Assembly: GCF_003952505.1 (NCBI RefSeq)
Contig: NZ_CP034450.1
Coordinates: 1,364,001-1,428,000, forward strand
Direction: 5' to 3'
DNA length: 64,000 nt
Source of the DNA: Mesorhizobium sp. M4B.F.Ca.ET.058.02.1.1
Lineage (GTDB): Bacteria; Pseudomonadota; Alphaproteobacteria; Rhizobiales; Rhizobiaceae
Shown here: positions 1-7,741 of the stretch, one piece after another
How positions within the stretch are numbered: position 1 is the stretch's first letter
Layout of the letters: every line of letters starts with the position of its first letter
Made by a program: the position numbers and the translations under genes
Notes under the pieces: generated by a model
What the model was told of the DNA's origin: nothing
The model's input: the letters and a program-made list of their open reading frames with translations, nothing else
The model's database searches: none

Positions 1-1838
1 TCGAGCGGAATGGTGCCGTGATTGACGACAACCTGGTCCACGATGCGCTGTTTGGAGACGCCGCCGTAGTCGCTGCCGACATGTGCAATGAGCTGGTTAC
101 CGTTCTTTTCAACAGACTCGAGCCGATAGGTAACCGTGAAGGTCACATCGAGTTTTTGAAGAGATCTCATGTAAGGCACGAGATTCATAGCCATGACCTC
201 GGGTGAGAAGGACCGGTCCGGTGTCATGATCTCGACCTTCGCTCCGGCGCCCGCGAGGAATTCGGCAGCCTGGAGTGCAGCGTGGTCACCCGCATCGTCG
301 AAGATGAGGACATTGGTCCCCGGCTTCGCGTCGCCGGAGATGATGTCCCATGAAGACACCACGAACTCGTTGCCTTTGGATAGGACATCGGTGTGCGCCA
401 CTCCGCCGGTGGCAATGATGACGACGTCCGGATTTTCAGCCTCGATGGTTTCGGCTTCCGCCCAGGTATTGAACTGGATGGACACTCCGTGCTTTTCGCA
501 CTGAGCCATTCGCCATTCGATGATGCTCATCATCTCCCTGCGACGCGGGCTCTGCGCCGTCAGGCGGATCTGCCCTCCCGGACCGCTTGCGGCCTCGAAG
601 ACCACCACCTCATGTCCCCGCTCGCCGGCAACGCGCGCGGCCTCGAGGCCAGCCGGACCGGCGCCGACGACGACAACTTTCTTGCGGGTCGCGGCCTTGG
701 CGACGATGTGCGGCATGGTCACCTCGCGACCGGTCGCCGCGTTATGAATGCAGTATGCCGCTCCGCCCTGGTAGATACGGTCGAGGCAATAATTGGCGCC
801 TACGCAGGGCCTGATTTCGTCTTCGCGCTTTTCGATGATCTTGCGCACGATGTGCGGGTCGGTCATATGAGCGCGCGTCATGCCGATCATGTCCACCTTG
901 CCCGACGCGATCGCGTGGCGCGCAGTCGCCACATCCGGTATTTTCGCCGCGTGAAAGGTCGGGAAGTTGGTCGCAGCGCGAATCTCGCCCGCAAAATCAA
1001 GGTGCGGCGAGTTCGTCATTCCCTGAATTGGAATGACGTCCGTCAGGCCGGCGTCGGTGTCGATGTGGCCGCGGATCACGTTGAGGTAGTCGATAAGTCC
1101 GCTTTCCTTGAGGCGTCTGGAGATTTCAAAACCCTCCGCCTTGCCGGTGCCGCCGGGGAGACATTCATCCGCGGTATATCGAACGCCCAGGATGAAATCC
1201 TCGCCAACCCGAGCGCGGATCGCCTTCAAGACATCCATGCAGAAGCGCATGCGGTTGTCGAGCGAACCGCCGTAAGGACCGTCAAGATCGTTCGTCAGTG
1301 GAGACGTGAACTGATCGAGCAAGTGGCCGTAAGCCTCGAGCTCGACGCCATCCATCCCGCCTGCCTTCATTCGCTCGGCGGCATCCGCGAAGTCCTTGAT
1401 GATGCGCTCGATATCCCAGTCTTCAATCTTCTTGGGAAAGGCGCGGTGTGAGGCTTCACGCTGATGGGACGGAGCCACGACGGGAAGCCAATCGCCTTTG
1501 TCCCAACGTGTGCGCCGTCCAAGATGGGTCAGTTGGATCATGATGGCGGCGCCCTCTTCGTGGACCGCATCGGTCATTTTCCTGATCCACGGCACGATCT
1601 CGTCCTTGTAGGCGAGCAGGTTATTGAAAACCGGAGGACTGTCCTTCGAAACCGCCGCAGACCCCGCCGTCATCGTCATCGCCACACCGCCCCTGGCCCT
1701 TTCCACCGTGTAAGCAAGATAGCGCTGCTTCGGCATCCCATCCTCCGGATAAGCCGGCTCGTGGGACGTCACGATGATGCGATTGCGAAGGGTCAAATGC
1801 TTGAGCTTGTAAGGCTGCAGAAGGGGATCGTTCGACAT
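1..1838 (-). CDS. NADH:flavin oxidoreductase, DgcA / N-methylproline demethylase-like (3' end cut by window)
   Basis: This is a three-domain flavoprotein of the trimethylamine dehydrogenase / dimethylglycine demethylase (DgcA) type, predicted to oxidatively remove an N-methyl group from a small N-methylated substrate. About 613 residues are visible. The ATG at 1838 gives MSNDPLLQPYKLKHLTLRNR, the usual start of the FMN TIM barrel. A Cys cluster (PCVGANYC, then AAYCIHNAATG) follows; the second Cys of the classical CxxCxxC is Ala, which I recall as normal for the DgcA branch. Next come the FAD/ADP fold (VVVGAGPAGLEAARVAGERG) and the second Rossmann domain (VLIFDDAGDHAALQ). The reading frame is open to base 1, ending near NHGTIPL, so the last several dozen residues lie outside. 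It is divergent from a TetR gene with an inverted repeat between them. Neighbouring epimerase and P5C-reductase-like genes make N-methylproline a plausible substrate; that is inference. Confidence 0.85.
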   Translation of the reverse strand, partial: MSNDPLLQPYKLKHLTLRNRIIVTSHEPAYPEDGMPKQRYLAYTVERARGGVAMTMTAGSAAVSKDSPPVFNNLLAYKDEIVPWIRKMTDAVHEEGAAIMIQLTHLGRRTRWDKGDWLPVVAPSHQREASHRAFPKKIEDWDIERIIKDFADAAERMKAGGMDGVELEAYGHLLDQFTSPLTNDLDGPYGGSLDNRMRFCMDVLKAIRARVGEDFILGVRYTADECLPGGTGKAEGFEISRRLKESGLIDYLNVIRGHIDTDAGLTDVIPIQGMTNSPHLDFAGEIRAATNFPTFHAAKIPDVATARHAIASGKVDMIGMTRAHMTDPHIVRKIIEKREDEIRPCVGANYCLDRIYQGGAAYCIHNAATGREVTMPHIVAKAATRKKVVVVGAGPAGLEAARVAGERGHEVVVFEAASGPGGQIRLTAQSPRRREMMSIIEWRMAQCEKHGVSIQFNTWAEAETIEAENPDVVIIATGGVAHTDVLSKGNEFVVSSWDIISGDAKPGTNVLIFDDAGDHAALQAAEFLAGAGAKVEIMTPDRSFSPEVMAMNLVPYMRSLQKLDVTFTVTYRLESVEKNGNQLIAHVGSDYGGVSKQRIVDQVVVNHGTIPL

Positions 1839-1877
1839 CTGACGGACTCCGGCTGGGGGCACATGCGACGCTATTCG

Positions 1878-1943
1878 AAAATGTACAGATATGTCAAGTT
1901 TGAGTTCTGTCAGGTCGACTAAATCGACATAAGTGTACATTTT
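1878..1943. promoter_or_regulatory. 18-bp inverted repeat, likely TetR operator
   Basis: The arms at 1878-1895 (AAAATGTACAGATATGTC) and 1926-1943 (GACATAAGTGTACATTTT) are inverted repeats matching at 16 of 18 positions, separated by 30 bp. They fill the space between the divergent demethylase (start 1838) and TetR gene (start 1983). This is the expected place for an operator controlling both genes. Confidence 0.6.
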
Positions 1944-1982
1944 GCTGGTTTTCATTCCGACATTTTGATAGGCAGGACGCTC

Positions 1983-2612
1983 ATGGAGCAGATTTCGAAC
2001 GATAGCGGTTGGCGCGGATCGCCGGAGGGGTGGCTTGGAGCCGCCTACGACCTGCTTCTGGAATCCGGCGTCGATACGGTGCGAATTTCGCCGCTTGCCA
2101 AGAAGCTGGGCCTGTCGCGCACCAGCTTCTATTGGTTCTTCAAGGACCGAGAAGAACTGCTGGCTGCCCTCGTGACCCGTTGGCGGGACAAGAACACCGG
2201 CAACCTCGTCAAGCAGGCTGAGGCATATGCCGAGACGATCGCCGAAGCGATGCTGAACGTCTTCGACTGCTGGCTCGACAAGTCCCTGTTCGATGCCCAG
2301 TTCGAGTTCGCGGTCAGAAGCTGGGCGCTTCAGTCGCCTGAGATTCTGGCAGAGGTACACAAAGCCGACCAGACGCGTCTCGACGCAATGAGCCAGATGT
2401 TCGTCCGCTTCGGCCACGAGGAAAGCTCAGCCGACGTCCGAGCGCGCACCATCTACCTCGTGCAGATCGGCTACATCTCGATGCAGACCAAGGAGGATCT
2501 CGCGATCCGGATGAAGCGCATCCCCGGCTACGTCGAGATTTTTACAGGCCAGGCCCCGCACAAGCGCGAGTTGGACCGGTTCTTCGCCAGGCATGGCTAT
2601 TCGGCGGATTGA
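1983..2612 (+). CDS. TetR/AcrR family transcriptional regulator
   Basis: This is a one-component repressor of about 209 residues. The N-terminal helix-turn-helix is clear (VDTVRISPLAKKLGLSRTSF, then YWFFKDREELLAALV); the C-terminal part is the variable helical ligand domain. The ATG at 1983 (MEQISN) is preferred over an upstream TTG at 1965 because AGGA lies about 6 nt before it. It is divergent from the flavin demethylase and upstream of the proline-type reductase, so it most likely controls the N-methyl/betaine genes through the inverted repeat at 1878-1943. The ligand is unknown. Confidence 0.85.
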   Translation: MEQISNDSGWRGSPEGWLGAAYDLLLESGVDTVRISPLAKKLGLSRTSFYWFFKDREELLAALVTRWRDKNTGNLVKQAEAYAETIAEAMLNVFDCWLDKSLFDAQFEFAVRSWALQSPEILAEVHKADQTRLDAMSQMFVRFGHEESSADVRARTIYLVQIGYISMQTKEDLAIRMKRIPGYVEIFTGQAPHKRELDRFFARHGYSAD

Positions 2613-2627
2613 GGAAGAGCTTCGACA

Positions 2628-3415
2628 ATGGGCGAGCCCGTGAGGATCGGAATAATCGGTGGAGGCGGCTGGCTTGGGCGCGCCATCGTCGAGGCCATCA
2701 TCGATGCCCAAATAGTCGCCGCCGAGCACCTCACGCTGTCTTATAGAAGCGGGCAATCCGGCTTTCTGCCAAATGCTACATGGACGAGGGACAATCAGGA
2801 ACTGGGGGATCGATCCGAGGTTATCATCGTATCGGTCCGCCCCCAGGATTGGCCATCGACATTTCTGCGCATGGCAAGCTCGCCATGTCGGTCATGGCCG
2901 GGATTCCCATCGACCAATTGGCGTCACGTCTCAAGACCGATCGTATCGTCCGCACGCTTCCGAACGCGGCGGCGGAGGTGCGCAATTCCTATACTCCCTG
3001 GATAGGCTCTGAGGGCATCACCCCGGATGATCGCAATCTGGTTCGTCGAATTCTAGCGGCCTGTGGCGCTGCCGATGAAGTCAAAAGCGAAGCAGATATC
3101 GACTACCTGACGGGCCTCACAGGATCCGGCCCGGCGTTTCCGGCGCTTTTGGCGGCGGCGATGATGGACGATGCCATCGGCCGAGGAATGAGCCCGGACA
3201 TGGCCCGCAGGAGCGTCAGCGCGGTCCTGATTGGAACTGGAAAGCTGCTCGAGGCGCGGGGAGAAAATCCCAAAGACATTGTCCAGACCTTCCTCGACTA
3301 CCGTGGCACCGCGGCGGCAATCGAGGCAATGCGCGCATCTGGGTTTGAAGCAGCCGTGCGAGACGGCCTCGCTGCCGCGCTTCAGAAATCCGTGAGTATG
3401 GGCCAAGCCTCCTGA
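2628..3415 (+). pseudogene. Pyrroline-5-carboxylate reductase-like, one frameshift
   Basis: The N-terminal part (from 2628, MGEPVRIGIIGGGGWLGRAI, a Rossmann glycine motif) runs in one frame to VSVRPQDWP. The rest, IDISAHGKLAMSVMAGIPID through the conserved dimerisation motif TGLTGSGPAF to the stop at 3415, lies in another frame. A single missing base near 2851-2856 would join them into a normal ProC-like protein of about 262 residues. The family reduces pyrroline-5-carboxylate to proline with NAD(P)H; here it may act on a proline derivative. It follows the TetR gene by 15 bp. Both halves keep conserved sequence, so either the break is recent or it is a sequencing error. Confidence 0.75.
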
Positions 3416-3464
3416 CCGCCGCACCAGGCGGGTAACGCCGTCAACCGACCGCTGGGGAGATACG

Positions 3465-3980
3465 ATGTCAAAGCTGCCGGCAATGCCTAGCCTGCCAGGC
3501 ATAGAGAAGGGCAACGTCTTCTCGATCGAATCCGTCATGGCCCGTCATGCGCGCCCAGGCAGGCATGTGCTTCTGCTCGATGAAGGCGGCGGCTGGCGCG
3601 GCTGCCGCACGGCCTGGAAACTTGCCGAGGATGGCCACCAGGTGACCATTCTCACGCCCGATCCGCTGGTTGGCAAGGAACTGCAGCGGACGGCCGCCGA
3701 TTTCCCGCTGCGACGGACACTGCGCCAGCTTGGCGTCAAATGGTTGGTGGATGTCAGCATCCTGGAGTGGCATGGGGACGGCGTGACCATCGTCGACCAC
3801 AACACCCGTGACGAGAGCTTCGTCCAGGGCGTTTGTCTTGTTCTCGCAACGACCAACGTGGCGACGGATTGGCTGGCGAAGGAGTTGGAGGGTTCGTCCC
3901 AGCCGGTGATGGAAGTCGGCGACGGAGTCGCCCCTCGCCAGGCGCCCTATGCGTTCCACGAAGGACGGAAAATTGCCTAG
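3465..3980 (+). CDS. Stand-alone C-terminal Rossmann domain of a DgcA-type oxidoreductase
   Basis: The 171-residue product matches only the C-terminal part of DgcA/trimethylamine dehydrogenase-type enzymes: a short linker (MPSLPGIEKGNVFSIES), the nucleotide fold (RHVLLLDEGGGWRGCRTAWK), and the terminal FAD segment (MEVGDGVAPRQAPYAFHEGRK). The barrel and Fe-S region are absent. It nevertheless has a strong ribosome site (GGGGAG, 6 nt before ATG) and no internal stop. It sits downstream of the ProC-like gene and converges on the epimerase gene. It differs clearly from the matching region of the demethylase at 1-1838, so it is not a simple copy of it. It could be a degraded remnant or a partner subunit for a split enzyme. 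Confidence 0.6.
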   Translation: MSKLPAMPSLPGIEKGNVFSIESVMARHARPGRHVLLLDEGGGWRGCRTAWKLAEDGHQVTILTPDPLVGKELQRTAADFPLRRTLRQLGVKWLVDVSILEWHGDGVTIVDHNTRDESFVQGVCLVLATTNVATDWLAKELEGSSQPVMEVGDGVAPRQAPYAFHEGRKIA

Positions 3981-4050
3981 CGGCTATGATCCGCGCGCGC
4001 TCCGCTTGCGCTTCATGAACGTTCTCTCTGCAATGCTGCGGCGCGACCCC

Positions 4051-5160
4051 TCAGCCTCCGAAAGTCGCGACAGGCGTTTTGAGTTGGGATCGCTCAGGCT
4101 TGATACCGAGCCCCGGTATCTGGGGGACGCGTATATGCCCGTTTTCGATAACGACGGGGTTTACGGGATCCGTATGCCCTTCGATGTATTCCTGCGCGAT
4201 CCAGGCCCCCTCAAAACGTCTCGGCTCGACGGTCGCGGCGAGGTGTACGCATGCCGCGGCGATGATGTCACCACCCCAGGCATCGTCGCAGCTGTGCGGA
4301 AGCGATCGTATCGCGCACAGGTCGCGGACCGTGACCATCTTGGTGAGACCGCCAAGGCGGGTGACCTTCAATCCGAATCCGTCCGCGATGCCTGAAGAGA
4401 CTGCCCGCAGGACGGCATTCAAATCCTCGGTATTCTCATCGAGGTAGACCGGATGGGTCACGCGTCCCTTGAGGCTCGCGACTTCCTCCATCGTGTTGCA
4501 GGGTTGTTCGAACACGAACGGTATTGCCTGGCAAAGCCGATCGATGTGCAGCGCCGCCGCGGTGGTGAGGCCACGATTGGCGTCGACGGCCATCCGGGCC
4601 TTGAAGCCAACGGCTTCCCATACCTTGTGCACGGTGGCGACGTCTTGTTCGAGATCCCGTCCGCCGATCTTGACCTGAAGCCGCCTGTATCCGGCCTTGA
4701 CCTTGTCGATGGCGATACGCGCGGTCTCGTCCGGTGCCCCGACGACAGTCGAGTAGTAGGACGGCACACGGTCGGTCAGCGCGCCGCCCAGAAGCGTTGA
4801 AACCGGTACGCCCAGCCGCTGGCCGGCGAGGTCCAGGAAAGCTATGTCCAAAGCTGCCTTGGCATAGTTGTGGCCGTTCAGCCGCTCGTCCATTCTTTTC
4901 GCAAGGCGGCGCATGGACGTCGTGTCCTCGCCGACGAGCCCGGGCGCCATTTCGGCGATTGCCGCTCTCGCCCCCAGAGCATGTTGAGGCTGATAGACAG
5001 GGCCGACCGGGCAAGTCTCGCCCCAGCCTGACAGTCCGTCCTCGGTGGTGACTTCAACGAGCGTGCTGTCCAGATTCCGCACGGTATCGCTGGCCATCCG
5101 GTAGGCACCGCCTTTGATGGGCAGAAGCACCTGATAGACTTTGATCGACTCGATGCGCAT
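4051..5160 (-). CDS. hpbD: Enolase-superfamily betaine epimerase (HpbD-like)
   Basis: This 369-residue enzyme belongs to the mandelate racemase/muconate lactonizing group and probably interconverts L- and D- forms of proline betaine or hydroxyproline betaine. Visible catalytic features are K164 (LQVKIG), metal ligands D193 (AVDANRG), E218 (FEQP) and D241 (YLDEN), and K265 (GFGLKVTRLGG), a two-lysine racemase arrangement. Tyr56 and Trp320 coincide with the residues I recall as the cation-pi cage for the betaine nitrogen in characterised HpbD, which supports the assignment over dipeptide or muconate enzymes. It starts at ATG 5160, 100 bp downstream of the corrinoid gene on the same strand, and converges with the fragment ending at 3980. 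It would feed the racemised betaine to demethylation enzymes encoded around it. Confidence 0.8.
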   Translation of the reverse strand: MRIESIKVYQVLLPIKGGAYRMASDTVRNLDSTLVEVTTEDGLSGWGETCPVGPVYQPQHALGARAAIAEMAPGLVGEDTTSMRRLAKRMDERLNGHNYAKAALDIAFLDLAGQRLGVPVSTLLGGALTDRVPSYYSTVVGAPDETARIAIDKVKAGYRRLQVKIGGRDLEQDVATVHKVWEAVGFKARMAVDANRGLTTAAALHIDRLCQAIPFVFEQPCNTMEEVASLKGRVTHPVYLDENTEDLNAVLRAVSSGIADGFGLKVTRLGGLTKMVTVRDLCAIRSLPHSCDDAWGGDIIAAACVHLAATVEPRRFEGAWIAQEYIEGHTDPVNPVVIENGHIRVPQIPGLGIKPERSQLKTPVATFGG

Positions 5161-5260
5161 GCGGACCTTAGCCCCCTTCGAGCCCAGCGATTCTGGCCAT
5201 CTTGCTATCCCGGTGCATGACGGCGCTCCCGGTCACAAACCTGGATCGCATTTGCCGTGG

Positions 5261-5953
5261 TCAAGCCCGCACATTGTGCTTGCGCTTCATGAAGTCCTTG
5301 GCGGTCTCGACCGCGACCGCCGCGTCGCGGCAGTAGGCGTCGGCGCCGACAGCCTTGCCGAACTCCTCGTTGAGCGGCGCGCCGCCGACCAGCACGACAT
5401 AGTCGTCGCGGATGCCCTTTTCCTTCATCGTGTCGATGACGACCTTCATGTAGGGCATGGTGGTGGTCAGCAGCGCCGACATGCCGATGATGTCGGGCTG
5501 GTGCTGCTCGATCGCCTCCAGATACTTCTCGACCGCATTGTTGATGCCGAGGTCGATGACGTCGAAGCCGGCGCCCTCCATCATCATGCCGACGAGGTTC
5601 TTGCCGATGTCGTGGATGTCGCCCTTGACGGTGCCGATCACCATCTTGCCCTGCTTGGGCGCGCCGGTGGCGGCAAGCAGCGGGCGCAGGATGGCCATGC
5701 CGGCCTTCATGGCGTTGGCCGACAACAGCACTTCCGGCACGAACAGGATGCCGTCGCGAAAATCCTCGCCGACGATGCGCATGCCTTCGACCAGCGCCTC
5801 GGTCAGCACCTTGTAGGGTGCCCAGCCGCGCTCGAGAAGGATATGCGTGCCTTCCTCGATCTCTTCCTTCAGCCCGTCATAAAGGTCGTCGTGCATCTGC
5901 TGCACGAGCTCGTCGTCGGAAAGCTCGGAAAGGATGATCTCGTCGTCGGACAT
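5261..5953 (-). CDS. Methyltransferase cognate corrinoid protein
   Basis: This cytoplasmic B12 carrier accepts a methyl group on cobalt from a substrate:corrinoid methyltransferase and passes it on. About 230 residues are visible: an N-terminal helical cap (residues 10-90) and a C-terminal B12-binding Rossmann domain with the DxHxxG signature at D112-H114-G117 (GDIHDIGKNLV), where the His ligates cobalt. The ATG at 5953 is preferred over 5977 or 6001 because GAGAAA lies just upstream and the protein then starts at MSDDEIILSE. It lies in the same orientation as, and downstream of, the MttB-family gene and the binding-protein gene, so the methyl donor is probably a quaternary amine. The acceptor methyltransferase and the reductive activator are not in this window. 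Confidence 0.9.
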   Translation of the reverse strand: MSDDEIILSELSDDELVQQMHDDLYDGLKEEIEEGTHILLERGWAPYKVLTEALVEGMRIVGEDFRDGILFVPEVLLSANAMKAGMAILRPLLAATGAPKQGKMVIGTVKGDIHDIGKNLVGMMMEGAGFDVIDLGINNAVEKYLEAIEQHQPDIIGMSALLTTTMPYMKVVIDTMKEKGIRDDYVVLVGGAPLNEEFGKAVGADAYCRDAAVAVETAKDFMKRKHNVRA

Positions 5954-5991
5954 TTTTTCTCGGCGCCAATTGCTCATGAGTGATTTACGGA

Positions 5992-6022
5992 CCGCCGGCA
6001 CCTTTGTCAGAGGTGCCGGCGG
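5992..6022. repeat. 12-bp stem-loop between binding-protein and corrinoid genes
   Basis: CCGCCGGCACCT and AGGTGCCGGCGG form a perfect 12-bp stem around a 7-nt loop. No T-run follows on the minus strand, so it is more likely an intercistronic mRNA-stabilising hairpin or attenuator behind the binding-protein gene than a full rho-independent terminator. Confidence 0.6.
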
Positions 6023-6050
6023 CAGTTGCTTGCAAGTCTCGGGAGTTATT

Positions 6051-7700
6051 TCAGGCGTCCAGCCAGACGTTTTGGAAATCCATTTCGTAGGTCTGGTGCA
6101 TTGAATAGTTCTTCACCTTCTTGCTCATGTGACAGTAGAGCTTCTGCCAGAACGGCTGGATGATGACGCCGGAATCCTGCAGGATCTGCTCGACGTCCTT
6201 CATGACCTCCTTGCGCTTGGCGGGATCGGCCAGCGAGAGCGCCTCCTTGAGTTTGGTGTCGAAATCCGGGTTCGCGAACGCCGTCTCATTCCAGGCCTCG
6301 CCCGAGCGATAGCCGAGCGCCAGTACCTGCACGCCGAGCGGACGCATGTACCAGATGGTCATCGAATAAGGATACTTCGTCCAGTCGTTCCAGAAGGTCG
6401 AGCCCGGCAGCACCGTACGCTTCACCTTGATGCCGGCATCGCGCAACTGGCCGGCAATCGCATCGCCGGTGTTCTTCTGCCATTCGTCCTCGACGGTGAT
6501 CAGCTCATGCTCGAAGTCGGCCTGCCCGGCATCGGCCATCAGCTTCTTGGCTGCGGCGGCATCGCGTGCCTTCTTGGGCAGCGGATAGTATTCGGGATGG
6601 ATCGGGCTGACGTGGTGGTTCTCGCCGACCGTGCCGCGCCCGGCATAGCCGAGCTGCATGACGGCATCGTTGTCGACGGCCATCTGCAGCGCGTTGCGCA
6701 CCCGCTGATCGTCATAGGGCTTGTGGGTGATGTTGGTGCGGGCAACGAGCGTGGTCGCCGTCGCGACCTCCGATTTCACCAGATCCATCTTGTCGAGGGC
6801 GTCGATGAAGTCGGCCGGCGTTTCGAAATCGAGGTCGATCTCGCCGGAATCGAAGGCATTCAGCGTGGCGTTGAAGTCAGTGCCATAGTCGATGAACTCG
6901 ACACCGTCGAGCGGCGTTTCGCCTCCCCACCACTTGCCGTTCTCGCGACGCTTGACGATCGCCTTCTGGCCGACATCGTAGGAGACCAGCTCGAACGCTC
7001 CGGTGCCGATCGGCTTCTTGATCGGGTCGGCGCCATCCTTGTCGAAGTCGCGATGCACGACCAGCGCCGGATAGTCGGTGAAGCCAGGTATGATCGCGAT
7101 ATCGGCTTCGCTGAGCTTCAGCTTGACCGTATGGTCATCGACCTTGGTGATTGCGCCATCCCTTGCCTTGCCGGTCTTGGCGTCGACCAACGCGCCGACG
7201 CGGGCGGCCATGGAATTGCCGGAAGCCCCCTTCTCGCACCAGCGATTCAGGTTGAAGACCACGTCGTCGGCGTTGAAAGCATCGCCATTGTTCCAGGTAA
7301 CGCCCTTGCGCAGGTGCAGCGTGTATTCGGTGGCGTCGTCATTGACGTCCCAGCTTTCGAGCAGCACCGGCTCGAAGGTGAACTGGTGCGTGTAGCGGAC
7401 GAGCGGCTCCAGCCAGCAACGGGTGACGTTCGCCATTTCGGTCCAGTCATAGGTACGCGGATCCTTCTGCGCCTTGACCGACATCGAGACATGAAGTGTG
7501 CCGCCTTTCTTCGCCTCGTCGGCCAGCGCCTTGGTCGGCGCGGCAAGGCCGATCATGCCATAGGCGAACGCCGTCGACGCGCCGAACGCACTGGCCAGCG
7601 CCAGGAATTCCCGCCGGTCCATGCGGCCAGCGCGCGTTTCATCCGCCATTGCCTCGATGGCGCCCGGGACGCGGTCGCCATTGCTTCTGAAGAGCGTCAT
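6051..7700 (-). CDS. ABC transporter substrate-binding protein, peptide/opine family 5, Tat signal
   Basis: This 549-residue periplasmic binding protein is of the DppA/OppA type. The N-terminal region has a Tat-like signal ([15 protein letters not shown], then a hydrophobic stretch ending near TKALA, about residue 60), so it is probably exported folded. The mature part shows family 5 sequence such as [21 protein letters not shown] and [15 protein letters not shown] strong Shine-Dalgarno (GGGAGG) precedes the ATG at 7700. It lies between the MttB-family and corrinoid genes, so it should capture the methylated amine or betaine substrate. No permease or ATPase genes accompany it here, so it must share a transporter encoded elsewhere. 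Confidence 0.88.
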   Translation of the reverse strand: MTLFRSNGDRVPGAIEAMADETRAGRMDRREFLALASAFGASTAFAYGMIGLAAPTKALADEAKKGGTLHVSMSVKAQKDPRTYDWTEMANVTRCWLEPLVRYTHQFTFEPVLLESWDVNDDATEYTLHLRKGVTWNNGDAFNADDVVFNLNRWCEKGASGNSMAARVGALVDAKTGKARDGAITKVDDHTVKLKLSEADIAIIPGFTDYPALVVHRDFDKDGADPIKKPIGTGAFELVSYDVGQKAIVKRRENGKWWGGETPLDGVEFIDYGTDFNATLNAFDSGEIDLDFETPADFIDALDKMDLVKSEVATATTLVARTNITHKPYDDQRVRNALQMAVDNDAVMQLGYAGRGTVGENHHVSPIHPEYYPLPKKARDAAAAKKLMADAGQADFEHELITVEDEWQKNTGDAIAGQLRDAGIKVKRTVLPGSTFWNDWTKYPYSMTIWYMRPLGVQVLALGYRSGEAWNETAFANPDFDTKLKEALSLADPAKRKEVMKDVEQILQDSGVIIQPFWQKLYCHMSKKVKNYSMHQTYEMDFQNVWLDA

Positions 7701-7741
7701 TTTTTCCTCCCTTATGGTTCGTCAGGTCTTCGCCTGTCTTA

